Assembly (NCBI GenBank): GCA_015143735.1
Contig: VKHC01000528.1
Span: 1 to 11,324, forward strand
Direction of reading: 5' to 3'
DNA length: 11,324 nt
Source: Synura sp. LO234KE
Lineage: Eukaryota; Sar; Synurophyceae; Synurales; Mallomonadaceae
The notes below the pieces were generated by a model. It was not told the origin of the DNA and searched no databases. It was given only the letters and a program-made list of their open reading frames with translations. Shown one piece after another: positions 7,067 through 11,324 of this stretch. The translations under genes and the position numbers were made by a program. Each line of letters opens with the position of its first letter. The first letter of the stretch is position 1.

Positions 7067-7417
7067 CTATAGACTTGGAGAGGAAGTCATCAACCCGTCG
7101 ATTTACCATATTAAGCAACCTCAGTGAATAATAAAACACGCTATAGCGGTAGTCACTACAGTGGTACCATCTAAAGTCGCGCTGCCACTAAATACCACCC
7201 GGCTATAGCTGGACTTGCTTTGGGAGGACCAGCTTTAGCAGGATTTTCAATTCTAAATCCCCAGCTATAGCAGGTTGACTGTAGCTGGTTCGGCTTTGGA
7301 TGGACCAGCAATCGCTCCTGGTGACCAAGGATTTCGGGGGGCGAAAAGCGATGCAGGTCCAGGGCGTGAGGAGCGAATTTGTATGGTTAGGATTTGGATG
7401 GACCGCCTATAGCTGGT
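7067..7417. repeat. CTATAG-centred palindromic repeats, left block
   Basis: CTATAG occurs at 7067, 7141, 7203, 7265 and 7407. Most copies lie within larger near-palindromes such as CCAGCTATAGCAGG (7261-7274) and ACCGCCTATAGCTGGT (7402-7417). The flank TTTGGATGGACC is repeated at 7295-7306 and 7393-7404, and a variant, GCTTTGGGAGGACCAGC, lies at about 7218-7234. These are diverged copies of one unit of about 75-110 bp. No coding frame runs through. Confidence 0.8.
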
Positions 7418-8210
7418 GGCGACACTAATACATTACGGTGAAATACGTTTGTTACCTAAAATCAACTGTGGATAGTGAACTTTGGCTGTAGACTGTACTA
7501 GGTCACAACTTCGAAGCACTAAAAATTTAAGAAATATCACGTCTTTGGAAAAAATGTCTAATAACGTGAATTTATGCTAAATGTTAAATCATAATATGCG
7601 GAAAAACTAGAGAGAACAGACAACATAATAATGCTAAGTTTTTGACAACAGAGCATTCTTTCCTGAATAGAACAGATATACATGACGTGGTAAAGTATCA
7701 GAAGGAGTTGAGTACGGATCTTTAACTACAGGTAATGCTAAGAAACTTCTTTGCGAATCTTTCTGCATTCTCTCGTAGATAATTCAACAAAAATTTACCA
7801 ACTTTGCAGATGATCGAGAAGAATTTCATTTACAAACTGACGATATCTTAAGAGAACGACAAAAATAAGAAACAGCTCGACGGGAATAGCAGACTCGACG
7901 GATCTTGATCGTATGGCGTATTCGAATCTTGCGAAAGCGTAACATGCGCTTGAAGGTAGGACTGTGAAGCTCGCGCTCTTTCTATTTATTCTAACTACCT
8001 CTTATTAGGTTAGGAGTACGAGACATAGCGGACGACATATGCCCTTCTATCCTATATTAATTAGAAGGTAGTGGGTGCACGTGACATATGTCGTTTATAC
8101 ACCATGCAGTGTAAATTGAGTTTGAAGGGAGGGGGCGGTTATGATGATAAAAGTTGAGTTATCGTCTGAGAAACAAAATTTGACTTCCCTCTTGACTATT
8201 ATGTAGACCG
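7418..8210. other. No gene seen
   Basis: AT-rich sequence without a supported open frame, RNA gene or clear repeat. It separates the two blocks of the palindromic repeat domain and may be older insertions or diverged repeat. Confidence 0.4.
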
Positions 8211-8230
8211 TACTATAGCTGGTCCATGTA

Positions 8231-8350
8231 AAGTCTACCAAGTAAAGTCGTCCATATAGAGTCTCCCATTCAAAGTCTCCGATGTAAAGTCACCCACCTA
8301 AAGTCTTCCAAACGAAGTCTCCCAAGTAACGTCACCCATGTACAGTTCAG
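8231..8350. repeat. 14-bp tandem array (AAGTC period)
   Basis: The core AAGTC(T) recurs at 8231, 8245, 8259, 8273, 8287, 8301, 8315, 8329 and 8343, exactly every 14 bp with no slippage. The consensus unit is close to TAAAGTCTCCCATG. Units differ by one to four substitutions, so the array is old but has lost no phase. A CTATAG palindrome half (CTATAGCTGGTCC, 8213-8225) abuts its left edge. Confidence 0.92.
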
Positions 8351-8461
8351 CAATAGCTGACCACTACAGGTCCACTAAATCCTCCCAGGATATAGTCAAC
8401 CATACAACGTCCACTTTGGATGGTGAATTAAGCATCCAATGTCCATCTAAAGTCGACCAGC
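8351..8461. repeat. Degenerate continuation of 14-bp array
   Basis: GTCC/GTC cores continue at irregular 12-14 bp steps (for example AGGTCCACTA, ATAGTCAACC, AACGTCCACT, AATGTCCATC). The stretch ends with CCATCTAAAGTCG (8443-8455), identical to 7167-7179 in the left block. This ties the array to the palindromic family. An open frame at 8338-8544 is a by-product of this repeat. Confidence 0.6.
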
Positions 8462-8571
8462 GATACTCGGTACGAATTTTATCCACTGATGTGCAAAGAT
8501 ATCTGGGAGATCCCTTTTTGAGCCAGTCTCGAAGTTTTTATTAGTACATCGGAATAACAATGCACCATCCT

Positions 8572-8626
8572 CTATAGCGGGTGTACGTACGTACAAAAGT
8601 GTTCCGCTGCACGTGGACTGCTATAG
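8572..8626. repeat. CTATAG repeats and GTAC palindrome
   Basis: CTATAGCGG at 8572 and CTATAGTG at 8621 flank GTACGTACGTAC (8583-8594), a perfect 12-bp palindromic microsatellite. This is a further degenerate copy of the same repeat domain. Confidence 0.65.
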
Positions 8627-8780
8627 TGTGGTCTTACTTCTGAACTGGTATTGAGAATCGTGGAACGCTTTATATTACTCATGCTACTTGTTTAAAAAAA
8701 TTAGAACTTTAACTTACAAATTCGTTCTGTTGCAACAGACGTCAAGATGCTCACCGTTGGCTTAAATTAAACTCACCCCG

Positions 8781-8922
8781 CTATCGTGCTGCCGCGGTAC
8801 ACGGTAAGCCGCTATAGTGGTGACTAAAGCGGTCCGCTACATAGCCGTCACTGCAGCGGATCCACAATAGTGGTGCCGCGGTACGCGGCGAGCTACTATA
8901 GCGGTGCCGCGTACGCGGTAGA
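8781..8922. repeat. GC-rich CCGCGG/CTATAG modules
   Basis: Three related modules of about 29-31 bp follow the pattern (A/C)TA-TNG-(T/G)G(C/T)TGCCGCGGTACNCGG: about 8781-8809, 8863-8893 and 8894-8922. They include the perfect palindrome CCGCGTACGCGG (8907-8918) and CTATAG at 8812 and 8896. The first is separated from the other two by a related stretch with GCTATAGTGG and CTGCAGCGGATCC. The GC content is much higher than in the surrounding DNA. Confidence 0.8.
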
Positions 8923-9205
8923 TTGTTACACAGATGTACTTTCTCCGACTTCAAAGTAAGTTAGCGAATGACCACCGTCGAGAGGTGGCAGCTTATAGCG
9001 GCATTTGGACACGGGGGTCTCGACATCGGTCAACTTGCTCGCTCGTGCACTCAGGCATTGAAAACTACTTCCATGATCGGCAGCAGAAGAATTCGTAGGT
9101 ATATTTCATTTACTTGGTAACTCATCAGTGCGTTCCTGATCGGTAAGTTTGATTCTACTTTCGACACTTGAAAAGATACGAGAAACTCCTAGAATTGGTT
9201 TTTTA
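8923..9205. other. No gene seen
   Basis: No supported frame on either strand. An isolated TATAGCGGC at about 8993 is a last trace of the repeat family on its left. Confidence 0.4.
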
Positions 9206-9289
9206 TTTTCTTATGATAGTGTCGAGGTAGATATGTACCTTTCCATCTTCGGTACCATCTCTCGCTACGGCGAACCATTTGATTTCCAC
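9206..9289 (-). pseudogene. Short protein-like remnant
   Basis: A 28-codon minus-strand stretch between stops contains VEIKWFAVARDGTEDGKVHI followed by YLDTIIRK. It has balanced, charged composition unlike its reverse reading, and looks like a piece of a real protein. It follows the larger decayed region in the same direction. I cannot name the family. Confidence 0.25.
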
Positions 9290-9512
9290 TCAGATCACGA
9301 TGCTTAACAGGTGGACTCATGTCGATAAACTGAAGAATAATCACGTACACCTTAAGTCCTTTGGTTAAGTTTCACATTATCTTAATACCATAAAATTTGA
9401 AGTAATCATATTTAAACAATGCTGACGCAAGGAAGGAATATATGCAATTTAATTCATTATCTTCCCCTTATTAATTTTCTCCTAAACATCAAAGGCATAC
9501 TCTATTCCATTA

Positions 9513-10007
9513 TACGTATATCATCAATGACCTGTTTGATAAGATCTTTCGTTTCACGAGAAATAGCTCTAGCTTTGCCCTCATTGCTTCTTCCCTAGTA
9601 ACGCCCCTTCGTAATTACTTTAACATAATACCTCAAACGGATCACCTGGGAATAGTATCGGAGTAGGGGAGTCTAAACTGAGGACACAAATTACAGGTTA
9701 AACCCCTACGCGGCAAGAGACTGTATTTAGGAGTGACCATTACATCTAATCACACTTTGTTAGGTTGTGTCACCCTCATCGGCTGCTCTCCATGAAAAAT
9801 CGATGTAAATGCTTTCGACATTGTTCGAAGTTGTCGTTTGTGTTCATCAGTGTACGCAGTAATAATTTTCTTATCAATCTTGTGATAACTTTAGTTACCG
9901 TCGTATGTGCCTAAAAAAGTGCATCCACATATAGAAACCCTGGGCCGCCGTTGGTAAAATATCCATCTAATGTCTACGGAATGTGGTCTAAATGATTCTG
10001 ATAAGAA
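9513..10007 (-). pseudogene. Decayed coding region, unknown product (part 5)
   Basis: One minus-strand frame is open for most of 10007-9513, with stops at 9891, 9750, 9642, 9633 and 9615. Protein-like runs include PHSVDIRWIFYQRRPRVSIC, then YHKIDKKIITAYTDEHKRQL, and TREEAMRAKLELFLVKRK. The segment 9645-10007 has 121 codons with only two stops. Composition is rich in charged residues, and no other frame is comparably open. No motif known to me is present. It directly continues the next part after one frameshift near 9990-10007. Confidence 0.35.
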
Positions 10008-10464
10008 CTATCGACATATTTAGGTATACTTGGCCTTCTCGATGCCAAGTTTTGCTCAATCTTTCTGGATACGATTCTAAAAAGACATTAATCGATGGTA
10101 TATGATTGTCATATCGAACAAAATTTCTGATATATACGTCAAGCTTCCGATGTGATATCCAACGAAGTTGTAGTAACTAAAATATTGATTGGATTCACCA
10201 CGGCCTGGAATTGATGAAGTCTAACAAGTATTCATAGAATTTGTTACTATATTCTCCAGGAACCTTCTCAGACACTAGCTCTTACTTTCGATTATGATTC
10301 ATCGCATTCTCAATACAGCGAAATACAGTGCAAACACGAATTAAGTTTTCAAGAGTATCGTTCATATCAGAATCATCAATCAAACTTCCTTGAAATTTTA
10401 TCTTTCTGCATATTTGAAAATCGACGGATAGTTTCTCAGATAAGGAAATATATTTTTGAAGAAT
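9991..10464 (-). pseudogene. Decayed coding region, unknown product (part 4)
   Basis: In another minus frame, 10464-10285 is open for 60 codons (SEKLSVDFQICRKIKFQGSL, then DDSDMNDTLENLIRVCTVF). A TAA follows, then 28 open codons (VPGEYSNKFYEYLLDFINSR), two more stops, and 62 open codons from 10176 to 9991 (YDNHIPSINVFLESYPERLS). The first segment faintly recalls the block between RNase H and integrase of BEL/Pao elements ('G.L...E...A...L'), but the neighbouring segments do not bear this out, so I do not assign it. Confidence 0.35.
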
Positions 10465-10663
10465 TCACTGGTTCAGCTACATGCCTGATATTCCATGAAG
10501 TCGAGAATTTGATTGCTCCACTATAACTTCTGGTATCAGAATTAATCAGTATCGGTGCTGTGATTAATAAGGTATTGTTAAAGGTTGGGATATTATTATA
10601 ATGGGCTTGGGAAAGGGTCGGATGTATCATGAGTCGGACTTCGGATCCACTGAATATATCCTA
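10436..10663 (-). pseudogene. Decayed coding region, unknown product (part 3)
   Basis: This minus frame is open from just below a TAG at 10661-10663 to a TGA at 10436-10438, with an ATG at 10630 giving 64 codons. Contents include IPTFNNTLLITAPILINSDT and NIRHVAEPVNSSKIYF. It overlaps part 4, which continues the same direction in a shifted frame. The ATG is probably internal to a longer original frame rather than a start. Confidence 0.3.
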
Positions 10664-10838
10664 ACTCGGTTGAATCCTGATTGCTCGCACTGATTTCACG
10701 GTCACCACACGCAGAGTTTACAGCAACGTCAGGAGAGTCTGAATTCGCCAACGCACTTGAAAGCACAAACTCTATCTCATGAGAAGATTCGCTAACAGGC
10801 TCACACTTCTCGCTTGCTGCTTGCAGGTAAGAATATTC
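10599..10838 (-). pseudogene. Decayed coding region, unknown product (part 2)
   Basis: Eighty codons without a stop between TGA (10839-10841) and TAA (10596-10598), with no ATG. The product is Ser/Asp/Glu-rich and low in complexity (SEKCEPVSESSHEIEFVLSS, then ANSDSPDVAVNSACGDREIS), typical of a disordered, acidic linker. It lies in a different frame from parts 3 and 1. Confidence 0.35.
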
Positions 10839-10920
10839 TCATCTTGTGAACTTCCAAACACTCTTCCTGAGAAAAGTGGTAATTGGAAATCGGGTAGTGA
10901 TTGTAAGCGCTGTCGTTTTA

Positions 10921-11141
10921 ACAGCTAGCTCCGATTTTAAAATCAGACACATACTTCGGTGCATTCAAACCATCGTGCATAATTTGATCATTTTGAATGG
11001 AGAACTCCTGATCGGTAAAAGAGTTATTGGACTCAACCGTCCCCCCAATTTGCTAATAGTCTACAGCTCCATTTGAGATAAGATAGCGTCAGGAGCATCT
11101 GGATCAGCGGGAGTCTCTTTAGATATATTGGGAGTCATCAT
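10921..11141 (-). pseudogene. Decayed coding region, possible N-terminus (part 1)
   Basis: A Met-Met start at 11141 opens 26 codons (MMTPNISKETPADPDAPDAI) up to a TAG at 11061-11063. A shifted frame then runs 44 codons from 11052 to 10921 (ESNNSFTDQEFSIQNDQIMH, then DGLNAPKYVSDFKIG). Acidic composition agrees with part 2. If all parts belong together, this is the beginning of the chain. A plus-strand open frame at 10846-11076 is its reverse reading. Confidence 0.3.
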
Positions 11142-11324
11142 GGCAATATATCCACATCAATAACCGATGTGCCGCAGCTACTCCTCCAACACATTTCGGT
11201 TCTGAGAAAGCGCGCGGTAGGTCTTACTTACGCTAGTTGGTAGACTACTGTCGAACACTCCCCGCTCTAATCCACTAATCCACAACTAAACTCAGAAGCA
11301 GTTTCTGAGGTTCTAACTTCTGTC
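11142..11324. other. No gene seen
   Basis: No supported frame or repeat; the window ends here. Confidence 0.4.

Noticed and set aside
8338-8544. Plus-strand 68-codon ORF
   Set aside because: It lies in the degenerate 14-bp repeat array and is explained by it.
7067-8922. CRISPR array
   Set aside because: The repeats are diverged, palindromic and contiguous without unique uniform spacers, and the context is eukaryotic.
10846-11076. Plus-strand 76-codon ORF
   Set aside because: It is the reverse reading of the more protein-like minus-strand frames at 10921-11052.

Overview
The window looks like repeat-rich eukaryotic genomic DNA, most likely from an invertebrate, fungus or protist. There is no operon structure, no bacterial ribosome-binding pattern and no long intact gene. 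What can be recognised are broken eukaryotic transposable elements: three Ty1/copia-type pol remnants and the N-terminal DNA-binding part of a CENP-B/pogo-type transposase. I cannot name the species, and I see no rRNA, tRNA or CRISPR array.

Layout. 1-1240 has no gene I can support. 1243-1321 is a perfect 39-bp tandem duplication inside a weakly coding-like stretch. 1642-3150 holds long but unassignable open frames. 3154-3691 (minus) is the end of a copia reverse transcriptase plus RNase H. It meets, almost base to base, a second copia RNase H on the plus strand (3696-4086). A third copia RNase H from another lineage lies on the minus strand (4284-4623). It is followed by a polypurine tract and a probable LTR start at 4252, so the second and third remnants are tail to tail. 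4784-5235 is the transposase fragment, whose frame is broken by an exact 26-bp tandem duplication (4874-4925).

5621-6942 (plus) is a run of small open frames, several with membrane segments. They share one reading frame over about 780 bp with two stops, and I do not recognise the product. 7067-8922 is a satellite-like domain rich in CTATAG-centred palindromes, with a 14-bp tandem array (8231-8350) and GC-rich CCGCGG modules (8781-8922). 9206-11141 (minus) is a chain of protein-like open stretches separated by stops and frameshifts. It reads as one decayed gene or polyprotein of unknown family.

Nothing here forms a working pathway. The left half is layered, mutually truncated transposons. The right half is a palindromic repeat domain flanked by two unidentified decaying coding regions. 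All gene calls rest on my own reading of motifs; no database search was possible.
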